Shown here: positions 12,745-21,176 of the stretch, piece by piece
Layout of the letters: every line of letters starts with the position of its first letter
Position numbering within the stretch: the stretch's first letter is position 1
NCBI GenBank assembly: GCA_947166565.1
Contig: CAMVEL010000013.1
Location: forward strand, 1 to 46,839
Direction: 5' to 3'
Length of the DNA stretch: 46,839 nucleotides
Origin: an uncultured Erysipelotrichaceae bacterium
GTDB lineage: Bacteria; Bacillota_I; Bacilli_A; RFN20; CAG-826
Notes under the pieces: generated by a model
Seen by the model: the letters and a program-made list of their open reading frames with translations, nothing else
What the model was told of the DNA's origin: nothing
The model's database searches: none
Made by a program: the position numbers and the translations under genes

Positions 12745-13032
12745 TTAGAAAAGCAAGGCGATGGTCGCGGCGGCTTCCTCTCCTTCAGAACTGGAGTTCG
12801 AGCCGGAGGTGATGGAGATCATCAAGGCCACGAAGAGGAAGAGAACCGCAAATCCGAATGTTAGCCAGGTAACAACCTTTTCGGAACCACGTTCCTTGGT
12901 CTTGGCGAAGACGTTTAGTCCACCACCGGTAATAGCGCCGGAAGCACCCTCGGATTTACCGCCTTGGAGCAAGGAAAGAACGATAATGATGAGGGATATA
13001 ACGATGAATATGATGTCATACCATTGCAACAT
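12745..13032 (-). CDS. secG: Preprotein translocase subunit SecG
   Basis: 95 residues, slightly longer than usual because of a Ser/Glu-rich tail (GSNSSSEGEEAAATI). There are two membrane segments (~5-22 and ~58-77). Between them is the conserved cytoplasmic loop LLQGGKSEGASGAITGGG, the family signature L.Q.GK..G.....GG. It joins SecY and SecE in the plasma membrane and eases SecA-driven export. The ATG has AAGGAG eight bases before it. It lies 44 bases after the HAD phosphatase gene (same strand) and is followed by a terminator, so it is the last gene of the unit. Confidence 0.9.
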   Translation of the reverse strand: MLQWYDIIFIVISLIIIVLSLLQGGKSEGASGAITGGGLNVFAKTKERGSEKVVTWLTFGFAVLFLFVALMISITSGSNSSSEGEEAAATIALLF

Positions 13033-13076
13033 ATCTTTTCTCCTTTCCGCTGCAAAGCCTTAAGAGAATACACTTC

Positions 13077-13709
13077 TCACGCAGGATAATCAAGAATATC
13101 CATTAAATCTTTGACCTTATCGCCAGGTACTTTGGTATATCCGTGGCACCTATCAACGATAATTGAGCCTATCCCACCGGCAACCGCGGTATCCCCATCC
13201 TGCAATGAATCGCCGACATAACATGCTCTTGAAGCGTCTTTCACGCCCATATCGTCAAAAGCGGTAAATAGCAAATCGGGATAGGGCTTAGCCCTAACAA
13301 CCCTATCGCTTCCGACGATTGTATCAAAAACGTTAGGAATGCCCAAAACCTTTAAAACGGTCGCGATATGGTCTGTCGCATTATTGGAAACGATGGCAAG
13401 GCGCTTCCCTCTTTTACGAAGGGTTGCCAAGACTTCCAGGGTTTCTGGATATGGTTTTATGAGTTTCATAAGCTCAACGTCATCCAAAGCATCCATGATG
13501 TCTTTGGCGAATTGTTGATACTCGTTATCCTTCACGCCCATTTGAATCGCGGTATCCAGAAGGGATTGATGGGTGAACCCTTCGATTTGTTCGTCGGTGA
13601 CCTTTATTCCTAATGGATCAAAGGCCCTCCTAAACGTTGGGTAAAGGGATTCGAGGGAATCAAAAAGGGTTCCATCGAAATCAAATAGGTAAATGTCGTA
13701 TTCCTTCAT
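13077..13709 (-). CDS. HAD hydrolase, phosphoglycolate-phosphatase-like
   Basis: 210 residues. Motif I is LFDFDGTLFDS with nucleophile Asp10 and acid Asp12. A four-helix cap (~15-80) marks the C1 type of Gph/PpaX-like phosphatases. Motif II is AIVSNN, motif III the lysine in RAKPYPDLL, and motif IV YVGDSLQDGDTAVAGG with the metal-binding aspartates. Such enzymes dephosphorylate small metabolites such as phosphoglycolate or pyrophosphate; the substrate is not predictable. The start overlaps the uvrB stop by four bases, so it is translationally coupled to uvrB. Confidence 0.85.
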   Translation of the reverse strand: MKEYDIYLFDFDGTLFDSLESLYPTFRRAFDPLGIKVTDEQIEGFTHQSLLDTAIQMGVKDNEYQQFAKDIMDALDDVELMKLIKPYPETLEVLATLRKRGKRLAIVSNNATDHIATVLKVLGIPNVFDTIVGSDRVVRAKPYPDLLFTAFDDMGVKDASRACYVGDSLQDGDTAVAGGIGSIIVDRCHGYTKVPGDKVKDLMDILDYPA

Positions 13710-15703
13710 CCCCGTAATTCCTCCTTAAGCTCAAACATGATGTCCCTAAGTTCCGCGGCCCTTTCGAAGTCATATTCCTTCGCGGCCTTCCGCATTTCCT
13801 TCTCAATGGAAGCGATTTGCAGTTCAAGTTCCTTCTTGGACATTTTACCTTTGGTAACAAGAAGCTCGCTTTCCTCCGATTCGGCGTTATGCATCGGTGG
13901 GCGAATTGGTTTGACGATTGTGGTCGGTATGATTCCGTTGGCATTGTTATAGGCCATTTGGATCTTCCTTCTTCTATTGGTCTCGGAGATGGCTTCTTCC
14001 ATGGATTCGCTATAGGTGTCCGCATACATGATGACTTTTCCGTTCGCATTGCGCGCAGCGCGTCCAATGACCTGTATCAAGGAACGCGTGGAACGGAGGA
14101 AGCCTTCCTTATCCGCGTCAAGGATCGCGATTAAGGAAACCTCGGGTATATCAAGGCCTTCCCTAAGCAAATTAATGCCAACCAGTACATCGTATTTGCC
14201 TTTTCTTAACTGATAGATGATCTCCGTCCTTTCAAGGGTTTTGGTCTCGTTATGGAGATAGGTAACCTTAATTCCCCTTTCCTTAAGGAAGGAGGTCAAA
14301 TCCTCGGCCATCCTAATGGTCAAGGTGACGATCATCGTCCTTTCATTCTTAGCAATGCGGGCTTTGATTTCATCCATCAAATCCTCAATCTGTCCTTTTG
14401 TGGGACGTACGGAGATAAGCGGATCAAGAAGACCAGTTGGACGGATGACTTGCTCAACCACTTCTCCTCCGCATTTATCTAGTTCATAATCGCCGGGAGT
14501 GGCGGAAGTGCAAACGACCGAAGAAGGCATGAGGGCTTCGAATTCCTCAAAATTCAAAGGTCTATTGTCTAAAGCGGATGGAAGTCTGAAACCATATTCC
14601 ACCAAAGTGAGCTTGCGGGAACGGTCTCCGTTGAACATGCCACGGATCTGCGGGATGGTTACATGGCTTTCATCAAGCAACAAAAGGTAATCCTCTGGCA
14701 TGTAGTCGATTAAGCAATAAGGACGCTGTCCTTCTTTACGTTTATCGATATGGCGTGAATAGTTCTCAATGCCAGGGCATCTGCCGAATTCCCGCATGTT
14801 CTCCATATCCTGTTTGACGCGCATCTCGAGTCTTTCCGCTTCAAGAAGTTTTCCTTCGCCTTTGAAATAGGCTAATCGTTCTTCGAGTTCCGCGGATATA
14901 GTTTCGCAGGCTTCCTCGATCCTTTTACGTGTTGAAGCATGATCATAAGCAGGAAAGAAGGGATACGTATGATAGTTTTTGCGGATGACGCCAGTCAAAA
15001 TATCGACTTCGGAAATCTTTTCGACCTCGTCCCCAAAGCAATCGATTCTTATATAGAAATCTTTAGTCGCAGGGCAAATGTCGATTGAATCTCCCCTTAC
15101 CCTGAAACTTCCGGGTTTGAGGTCTAGGTTATTACGCGTATATTGGGCGTCAACGAGCTGGGACATTAAACCCTTACGGTCAAGCTCTTCACCTACACGC
15201 ACCTCGAATATCAACCCTTTGTATTCGGCTGGGTCACTTAAGCCATAGATCGCGGCGACCGAAGCGACGATGATCGTATCCGAACGCGAAAGCAAAGAAT
15301 TCATCGCCGAGGTACGCATCATATCGATTTCCTCGTTCATGACCGCGGTTTTATCGATATAGGTGTCACTGGAAGGGATATAGGCTTCTGGCTGGTAGAA
15401 ATCAAAGTTTGAAATGAAATACTCAACCCTGTTATGAGGGAATAACTCCTTCAGTTCAGCATAAAGTTGAGCCGCGAGGGTTTTATTATGGACCATCACC
15501 AAAGTCGGACGATTAAGTGCCGCGATGATATTGGCGTCGGTAAAGGTCTTTCCGGTTCCAGTAGCCCCTTTTATAACCTGGATTTTCTTATTCTTATCTA
15601 TGCCTTCAAGGATTTTCCTTATGGCATCGGGTTGGTCGCCCGTTGGAGAAAAGGGGGATACTAGTTCAAAAGGCCTATATTCCCTTTTAACTTCATAAGC
15701 CAT
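13706..15703 (-). CDS. uvrB: Excinuclease ABC subunit B
   Basis: 665 residues from the ATG at 15703 (MAYEVKREYRPFELVSPFSP); a longer in-frame extension to 15823 lies inside yitT and is not conserved. It is the damage-verifying helicase-like subunit of nucleotide excision repair, loaded by UvrA and binding UvrC. Motifs are Walker A GATGTGKTF (47-54), the beta-hairpin FYQPEAYIP, DESH for motif II, GINLLREGLD and QVIGRAARN, and a C-terminal UVR coiled coil (residues ~625-663, ending LRDIMFELKEEL) for UvrC. GGAGCGAG precedes the start. The gene overlaps the end of yitT by 11 bases. uvrA is not in the window. Confidence 0.96.
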   Translation of the reverse strand: MAYEVKREYRPFELVSPFSPTGDQPDAIRKILEGIDKNKKIQVIKGATGTGKTFTDANIIAALNRPTLVMVHNKTLAAQLYAELKELFPHNRVEYFISNFDFYQPEAYIPSSDTYIDKTAVMNEEIDMMRTSAMNSLLSRSDTIIVASVAAIYGLSDPAEYKGLIFEVRVGEELDRKGLMSQLVDAQYTRNNLDLKPGSFRVRGDSIDICPATKDFYIRIDCFGDEVEKISEVDILTGVIRKNYHTYPFFPAYDHASTRKRIEEACETISAELEERLAYFKGEGKLLEAERLEMRVKQDMENMREFGRCPGIENYSRHIDKRKEGQRPYCLIDYMPEDYLLLLDESHVTIPQIRGMFNGDRSRKLTLVEYGFRLPSALDNRPLNFEEFEALMPSSVVCTSATPGDYELDKCGGEVVEQVIRPTGLLDPLISVRPTKGQIEDLMDEIKARIAKNERTMIVTLTIRMAEDLTSFLKERGIKVTYLHNETKTLERTEIIYQLRKGKYDVLVGINLLREGLDIPEVSLIAILDADKEGFLRSTRSLIQVIGRAARNANGKVIMYADTYSESMEEAISETNRRRKIQMAYNNANGIIPTTIVKPIRPPMHNAESEESELLVTKGKMSKKELELQIASIEKEMRKAAKEYDFERAAELRDIMFELKEELRG

Positions 15704-16715
15704 TTTCGTCTCGCTCCGAATATTTGTTTTCCTTGCCGACGATAAACCTCTTGAGCAAAGAAACACGCGGCGTTGCGAAAGGAACGAAGCCTTCCCCATT
15801 AACGGAGGCGGAAGTCGTAACAATCATGAAGGCACGGTCATCAATCGCGGAAATGAAGTTCCTTAATTGTTCTGCTTCCTTCTTGACCAAAGCGACTTTG
15901 ACAACTCTTTTTTCTTCTCCGGTGAATCCGCCCGTTGCAGGATAAATGGTGCAACCCCTGTCCATCTTTTCATTGATGTAATCAATAATCTTTTGGTGTT
16001 CTTTGGAAATGATTTCAACCGTTACGAAGGAGTTGCCTGAGACATAGAGGATTTGGATGGTTAAAGCCGCGATGAAGGCGGAAACTAGACCTATCAAGCC
16101 TATCGGGATGATATTTGGTTCAGCGTAACGGACGATGATGCCGATCAAAATAATCGAATAATCGGTGATCGCTGTTCCAAAAGACTCCTTAATCGGAGTG
16201 AACTTAGCCATGATGACGACAAGAATATCGACACCACCCGTCGATCCTCCTCCAAGGAAGGTAACGGCAACCCCGGCCCCAACGCAGACACCACCGAAAA
16301 GCCCGCATAGGAACATCCCTAAAAATGGTTCGGTAAAATTCTTCGTAAGGGAATCGGAAATGAAAGATAGCCACCCCGTGCGATAGAAAATGGCAAAAAA
16401 GCCAGGATAAATGATGGATGCCCAAAGGGTATGCGCGGAGAATTTCCAACCCAACACGGCTAAGCCAATGAAGAAAAGAATGATCTCAAGGCCAAATGTG
16501 ACGATATCAATGACTTGGAAATTGATGCCGTTTAAATCCAACAAATACTGAATGGTGATACCAATGGAGTTGATTCCGCCGGTCATTAAGCCTGCTGGAA
16601 CAAGGAAAGCCGCCGAACCAAAAGCCAAAATCAAACATCCAAGCGTGACTAAAAGGGTGTTTTTCACCCAAACGTAGATTTGTTCTTTTGTCGGTTTATT
16701 TTTTGGAAGAGCCAC
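15693..16715 (-). CDS. YitT family membrane protein
   Basis: 340 residues from a GTG at 16715, chosen because GGAGG lies nine bases upstream, inside the last codons of prfB; the longer frame to 16769 runs far into prfB. The membrane part (~15-215) has six segments with the YitT/DUF161 repeat glycines (AFLVPAGLMTGGINSIGITI and FLGGGSTGGVDILVVIMAKF). Residues ~225-310 form the soluble DUF2179 domain (GCTIYPATGGFTGEEKRVVK, VVTTSASVNGEGF). The family is common in Firmicutes and has no proven substrate. It is coupled to prfB upstream and uvrB downstream by overlaps, so all three share one transcript. Confidence 0.88.
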   Translation of the reverse strand: MALPKNKPTKEQIYVWVKNTLLVTLGCLILAFGSAAFLVPAGLMTGGINSIGITIQYLLDLNGINFQVIDIVTFGLEIILFFIGLAVLGWKFSAHTLWASIIYPGFFAIFYRTGWLSFISDSLTKNFTEPFLGMFLCGLFGGVCVGAGVAVTFLGGGSTGGVDILVVIMAKFTPIKESFGTAITDYSIILIGIIVRYAEPNIIPIGLIGLVSAFIAALTIQILYVSGNSFVTVEIISKEHQKIIDYINEKMDRGCTIYPATGGFTGEEKRVVKVALVKKEAEQLRNFISAIDDRAFMIVTTSASVNGEGFVPFATPRVSLLKRFIVGKENKYSERDENGL

Positions 16716-17818
16716 TGTTGCGCGCCTCCATCTCCAAGTAGGCATAAATGAAGGAATTGATGTCTCCATCCATTACGTTTCCGATATCGCCTCTTTCGTA
16801 ATCGGTGCGAAGGTCCTTGACCAACTGATAGGGTTGGAAGACATAGCTTCTGATTTGGGAACCCCATTCATTCTTTTTTTGCTCGCCGACAACCGATTTA
16901 AGTTGTTTTTCCCTTTCTTCAAGTTTCATGGCCATAAGGCGGTCGGTAAGCATTTGCATACAGGTAGCCTTGTTGAATAATTGACTACGCTCGACCTGGC
17001 ATGAAACCACAATTCCGGTCGGAAGGTGGGTGATACGGACGGCGGAGGAGACTTTGTTGACGTTTTGTCCGCCCGCGCCTCCTGAACGGTATGTATCAAC
17101 CCTCAAATCCTTGGGATCAATGACGATATCGCTGACCTCGCCAAATTCCGGGATGACGTTTACAGAGGCGAATGAGGTATGTCTTCTCGCGTTTGCGTCA
17201 AAGGGCGAAATCCTCACTAATCGATGCACGCCCTTCTCGGATTTAAGCATTCCATAGGCATCTTCACCGATTACTTTGAAGGTCGCGGATTTGATTCCGG
17301 CCTCATCTCCGTCTTCAATGGAAATGATTTGGATCTTGAAGCCGTTCCTTTCCGCAAAGCGGGTATACATTCTCAAAAGCATGGAAGCCCAATCCTGAGC
17401 TTCGGTTCCTCCAGCGCCCGGATGGATTTCAACGGTGCAATTGGAGGCGTCGTATTCGCCAGAGAAAAGCAATTTATGATGCAAATCTTCGGCGACGGAA
17501 GTTAAATCATCCTCGCTGACCTCAATGAGTTCGCGCATTTCCATGTCGGATTCATCGCATATTTCAAGAAGGTCGACGATATCCTTATATGAATTCTGGA
17601 TGGATTCGAGTTTCGCTTTTTTTCCTCTTAATGAGGAAAGATGCGCGGAAACAACGCGGGCTGTATTTGGGTCGTCCCAGAAACCCTCGGAGTTCTCTTT
17701 CTCCTCAAGCTCCGAGATTTCGGCGTCTATTTTGGAGAGGTCAAAGAGAATCACCGAGCTGCGAGACAAGCTCACCCAATCCTTGGGCGGTTTGTTTGAG
17801 TTCGACTAGCTCTTTCAT
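16696..17818 (-). CDS. prfB: Peptide chain release factor 2, expressed by programmed +1 frameshift
   Basis: RF2 releases peptides at UGA and UAA. The true start is the ATG at 17818 (MKELVELKQTAQGLGELV). After 25 codons the frame meets CTT TGA (17741-17746) and continues in the +1 frame from GAC, giving 373 residues in total. Domain 2 carries the RF2 recognition tripeptide in RISPFDAN, and domain 3 the catalytic GGQ in SGGAGGQNVNKV. The shift site follows the E. coli logic: CUU UGA C with a ribosome-site-like GGTGAT three bases before CTT, which matches the 3' end of 16S rRNA. Low RF2 slows termination at UGA and raises shifting, so the protein controls itself. Downstream it overlaps yitT by 20 bases; upstream lies secA, 15 bases away. 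Confidence 0.95.
17741..17746 (-). promoter_or_regulatory. prfB: prfB programmed frameshift site (CTT TGA)
   Basis: Read on the minus strand: GGTGAT TCT CTT TGA C. The 0 frame ends at TGA as codon 26, the same codon position as in E. coli. The upstream GGTGAT can pair with the anti-Shine-Dalgarno end of 16S rRNA. The total length of 1123 bases is one more than a multiple of three, as the +1 shift requires. Confidence 0.93.
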
Positions 17819-17833
17819 ACTATTCCTTTCAAC

Positions 17834-20407
17834 TTATTCCTTTGTTTCGGCAATTTTGATATCGCTTGGTTGCTCGATTTCAGAAGTGGTTGGGTCAATC
17901 TTGACCGGTTTTTCCTCAACGGAAATCTCCTCTTCCTTGAAATCAGCTTTGGCTTCATGGACATCCTGCCCATCGTTTTGGACGGGTTCGGCTGGTTTGG
18001 CCTCGGCTTCGACAACCTTCCCGGAAGCCTGTGCCTCTTCGGTTGGGGCTGGAGCAGGTTCACGGATAACCGGCTTGAAGTTCATGAGGTAGAAAGCGGA
18101 TTCCCTGGAGATGTTGTCGTTCATCTCGCGGAAAAGCGAATAACCTTCGTTGACATAATCCTGCAAAGGATTGGTTTGGGCGTAGGAACGTAAACCGATA
18201 CCTTCACGGAGATGGGCCATGGTATCGATATGGCGGGTCCAGTTACGGTCGATGATCGTAAGGGAGATCTGCCTTTCGATTTGGTCGATGAGTTTCTTAT
18301 CGATGGATTTCCTCTTACGGAGATATTGCCCATAGAGGAATTCACCAAGGTCTTCGCCGCCTTCTTCGACGGTCGCTTCATCATAGGCTTTCGCCGGGAA
18401 GCTTCCTTCAGGGACGAAGGCTGGTTCGATGAGCTTTTTCAAGGCTTCTCCGGAGATAATGCCTTCATCACGGCCCGTATTGGTGGCTTTCTTGGCTAGA
18501 TAAGCACCGGTTTCGACAAAGAAGCTACGAATGAGATCCTCGATATCATCCGCCATCATGATGCGGTCGCGCTTGTCGTAGATAATCTGTCTTTGCTTTG
18601 CAAGGACATCATCGTAATCAAGGAGGTTCTTACGGGTATCGAAGTTGCGGCCTTCGATTTGTTTCTGGGCGTTGGTGACGGCGTTTTGGATCATCTTCAT
18701 CTCGATATGTTCACTGCCGATGACCTTTTTGAAATATTCGCGCCTATTATCTTCGATAAACCTACGCATAAGCTCATCGTCGAAGCTGACGTAGAAGCAG
18801 GAATATCCTGGGTCGCCCTGACGTCCGGAACGTCCGCGCAACTGGTTATCGATACGGCGGGATTCATGACGTTCGGTACCGAGGACGCAGAGGCCTCCGA
18901 GTTCCTTGACGCCTTCGCCAAGCTTAATATCGGTACCACGACCGGCCATGTTGGTGGCCAATGTCACCGCGCCCTTCTCGCCCGCGTGGGAGATGATTTC
19001 AGCTTCACGGGCTTGGTTTTTCGCGTTCAAGACTTCGTGAGGGATGCCGGCTTGGGTCAACAAGGCGGAAATCTCTTCGTTGCTCTCGACCGAAACGGTA
19101 CCGATAAGGACCGGTTGGCCTTTCTCATGACGGGCTTTGACCTCGGCAACGAGACCATTTAGCTTATCCATATGACCGGCGTAGATATGGTCGATGTCAT
19201 CGACACGAATAACAGGACGGTTGGTTGGGATAACGACAACCTTCATGTTATAGATCTTCTCGAATTCCTCTTCCTCGGTCTTCGCCGTACCGGTCATGCC
19301 GGAAACCTTCTTATAAAGACGGAAGAAGTTCTGATAGGTGATGGTCGCTAAGACGGTGGTTTCCTGTTTGATTTCAACGCCTTCCTTGGCTTGGATGGCC
19401 TGCTGCAAACCATCGTTGTATTCACGGCCTTTCATGATACGGCCGGTGAATTGGTCGATAAGTTGGATCTCACGGTTGCGGTCAACCATGTATTCAACGT
19501 CGCGCTTCATAACATAGTTAGCCTTAAGGGCCTGATGGATGCGATGAACGAGCTCTTGGAATTCGGGATCGTAGAGGTTACGAATACCGAACATCTTCTC
19601 CGCCTTTTCGTTGCCTTCGTCGGTGAGGTTGACGGTTTTGGTTTTGATATCGAAGGTGAAATCGGTGTTGGGCTTAAGCATTTTGACGAAACGGTCAGCG
19701 ACCTGATATTGCTGAGCGGCCGATTTCTTACCACCGGAAATGATAAGTGGGGTACGGGATTCATCGATTAATATGGAGTCGGCTTCGTCGACGACGCAGA
19801 ACTTAAGCCCGCGGAGGACGCGTCCATCAAGGGATTGAGCCATGTTATCACGGAGATAGTCAAAGCCTAATTCGGAGTTCGTGGTGTAGGTAATGTCGCA
19901 GTTATAGGCTTCGCGCTTATCAGGAGCGGCTTTGGAGGCGAGGTTAATACCGACGGTCAAACCGAGGAAACGATAAATCTGTCCCATCCAGTTGGCGTCA
20001 CGTTCGGCGAGGTATTCGTTGACGGTGACGACGTGAACGCCTTCTCCATTTAGGGCGTTAAGATAAACCGCCATGGTCGCGGTAAGGGTCTTACCTTCAC
20101 CGGTACGCATCTCGGCGATGTTGCCACCATGGAGGACGAGGGCACCAACGATCTGGACCTTATAAGGGAACTGCTTGATCGTACGTCTTGCACCTTCCCT
20201 AGCAACGGCGAAGGCCTCGTATTTGATATCGTCGAGTGTCTTTCCGTTTTTCAACTGTTCTTGGAATTTTTTGGTTTTGGCGCGAAGCTCGTCATCGCTT
20301 AAAGCGGCCATCCCCTTCTCGTAGGACATGACGATATCCGCTTCTTTCATGTAACGGTTTAGCTCGCGTTTTTCGAAATGGAATATTGATTCAATTATGT
20401 TTGCCAC
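17834..20407 (-). CDS. secA: Preprotein translocase ATPase SecA
   Basis: 857 residues from the GTG at 20407, which has AGGGAGA at an ideal distance; the longer frame to 20464 would begin upstream of the promoter. SecA drives proteins through SecYEG with ATP. Motifs are MRTGEGKTLTA (Walker A), FCVVDEADSILIDESRTPL (motif II), GRGTDIKLG and RGRSGRQGDPG (motif VI region), and the helical scaffold and wing end near NFKPVIREP. The usual C-terminal zinc finger (CxCx8CH) is absent. Instead there is a ~75-residue Pro/Glu/Lys-rich acidic tail (APAPTEEAQASGKVVEAEAK, then SDIKIAETKE). A full promoter lies just upstream. prfB follows in the same operon. Confidence 0.96.
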   Translation of the reverse strand: MANIIESIFHFEKRELNRYMKEADIVMSYEKGMAALSDDELRAKTKKFQEQLKNGKTLDDIKYEAFAVAREGARRTIKQFPYKVQIVGALVLHGGNIAEMRTGEGKTLTATMAVYLNALNGEGVHVVTVNEYLAERDANWMGQIYRFLGLTVGINLASKAAPDKREAYNCDITYTTNSELGFDYLRDNMAQSLDGRVLRGLKFCVVDEADSILIDESRTPLIISGGKKSAAQQYQVADRFVKMLKPNTDFTFDIKTKTVNLTDEGNEKAEKMFGIRNLYDPEFQELVHRIHQALKANYVMKRDVEYMVDRNREIQLIDQFTGRIMKGREYNDGLQQAIQAKEGVEIKQETTVLATITYQNFFRLYKKVSGMTGTAKTEEEEFEKIYNMKVVVIPTNRPVIRVDDIDHIYAGHMDKLNGLVAEVKARHEKGQPVLIGTVSVESNEEISALLTQAGIPHEVLNAKNQAREAEIISHAGEKGAVTLATNMAGRGTDIKLGEGVKELGGLCVLGTERHESRRIDNQLRGRSGRQGDPGYSCFYVSFDDELMRRFIEDNRREYFKKVIGSEHIEMKMIQNAVTNAQKQIEGRNFDTRKNLLDYDDVLAKQRQIIYDKRDRIMMADDIEDLIRSFFVETGAYLAKKATNTGRDEGIISGEALKKLIEPAFVPEGSFPAKAYDEATVEEGGEDLGEFLYGQYLRKRKSIDKKLIDQIERQISLTIIDRNWTRHIDTMAHLREGIGLRSYAQTNPLQDYVNEGYSLFREMNDNISRESAFYLMNFKPVIREPAPAPTEEAQASGKVVEAEAKPAEPVQNDGQDVHEAKADFKEEEISVEEKPVKIDPTTSEIEQPSDIKIAETKE

Positions 20408-20435
20408 GATAAATCTCCCTGAAATGAGCCGCACA

Positions 20436-20464
20436 ATAATACCATTAGAGAATACTCTAATCAA
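20436..20464 (-). promoter_or_regulatory. secA promoter with inverted repeat in the spacer
   Basis: On the minus strand TTGATT (20459-20464) and TATTAT (20436-20441) are exactly 17 bases apart. The spacer is mostly an inverted repeat, ATTAGAG-N4-CTCTAAT (20444-20461). The predicted start of transcription leaves a leader of about 20 bases with the ribosome site. The repeat may be an operator, or part of the promoter by chance. Confidence 0.65.
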
Positions 20465-20561
20465 TGAAACGAAATCAGAATTATTTTCCTCGGTTTGTTG
20501 TCTTGGCTATTAATGGTTTTTAGTCTGCTAATTTTGCGTTCTCAATTTTGGTTTTCTTACT

Positions 20562-21176
20562 TCATCTCAACGGTTTTTCGCCCCCTTTCCTTAACGAAAT
20601 CGCATATATGTTTTTGACCCCTTTTTTACGTAATTCACGATAGGCCGAAATGAACTTTTCCCTATTGAATGAGCAAAGGAACAAAACAATACGATTAGGC
20701 GGCTTTTGCGCGGTTTTCTTTAAAATCTGCATGGTTTTGACTTCGTTTTTCTGTTCATTAAAAGTTTCTTCAAACCATTCCTCGACATTAAATCCAAAAG
20801 GCTTGAAAATGGCTTCCGCCACATTGAAATTGGGGTCAGCGCCGTCTTCAAAAAGAGGAACGATCGTAAACCCGTGGAACCTCGTGAAAAGGAATGGCGC
20901 GCAATAGGAGATGAGGGCAGGGGCAACACCCTTCTCGTTTTGAAATAGGACCCGATCAAGGCATTTGTTTAGATGTGGAGATGAATCATAAAGGATCAAA
21001 CAACGTAATCCTCCCTGTTTGACCCTCTTATATATCGGCGTTAGGGCATAAAAGCATTTTTGGCAAATGTGATTGCCGTCAAACACGGTGCTTCTCCAAC
21101 TATTCTCCTCAATCCTTCCGCGACAGATTGTGCAAAAAGGTGTTGCAATACTCGATTTCCGAGATGGCTTTTTCAA
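20562..21176 (-). CDS. comFC: ComFC-like phosphoribosyltransferase-family protein, degenerate
   Basis: About 204 residues if it starts at the TTG at 21176, which has GGAG eight bases upstream; other starts between 21227 and 21140 are possible because the gene begins inside comFA. Residues ~15-45 hold a zinc-ribbon pair (FCTICRGRI ... HICQKCFYAL), as in ComFC. The rest has the order of a type I phosphoribosyltransferase fold (GLRCLILYD, FTIVPLFEDG, then FNVAEAI replacing the usual FNQAE). The PRPP loop normally reads VDDVxTTG; here the equivalent strand is NRIVLFLCSFNRE with no DD or TTG. ComFC acts with ComFA in DNA uptake. The missing loop argues that it binds a partner rather than PRPP. There is a ~100-base gap to the secA promoter. 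Confidence 0.7.
   Translation of the reverse strand: MKKPSRKSSIATPFCTICRGRIEENSWRSTVFDGNHICQKCFYALTPIYKRVKQGGLRCLILYDSSPHLNKCLDRVLFQNEKGVAPALISYCAPFLFTRFHGFTIVPLFEDGADPNFNVAEAIFKPFGFNVEEWFEETFNEQKNEVKTMQILKKTAQKPPNRIVLFLCSFNREKFISAYRELRKKGVKNIYAISLRKGGEKPLR

Noticed and set aside
17743-17775. A prfB start at the in-frame GTG at 17775 giving 359 residues without a frameshift
   Set aside because: It has no ribosome site and loses the conserved N-terminus, while the ATG at 17818 plus CTT TGA C fits the known RF2 control exactly.
18593-19162. A 189-codon open frame on the plus strand inside secA
   Set aside because: It is antisense to a fully conserved protein, has no ribosome site and no family features; GC-rich codons of secA leave the opposite frame open.
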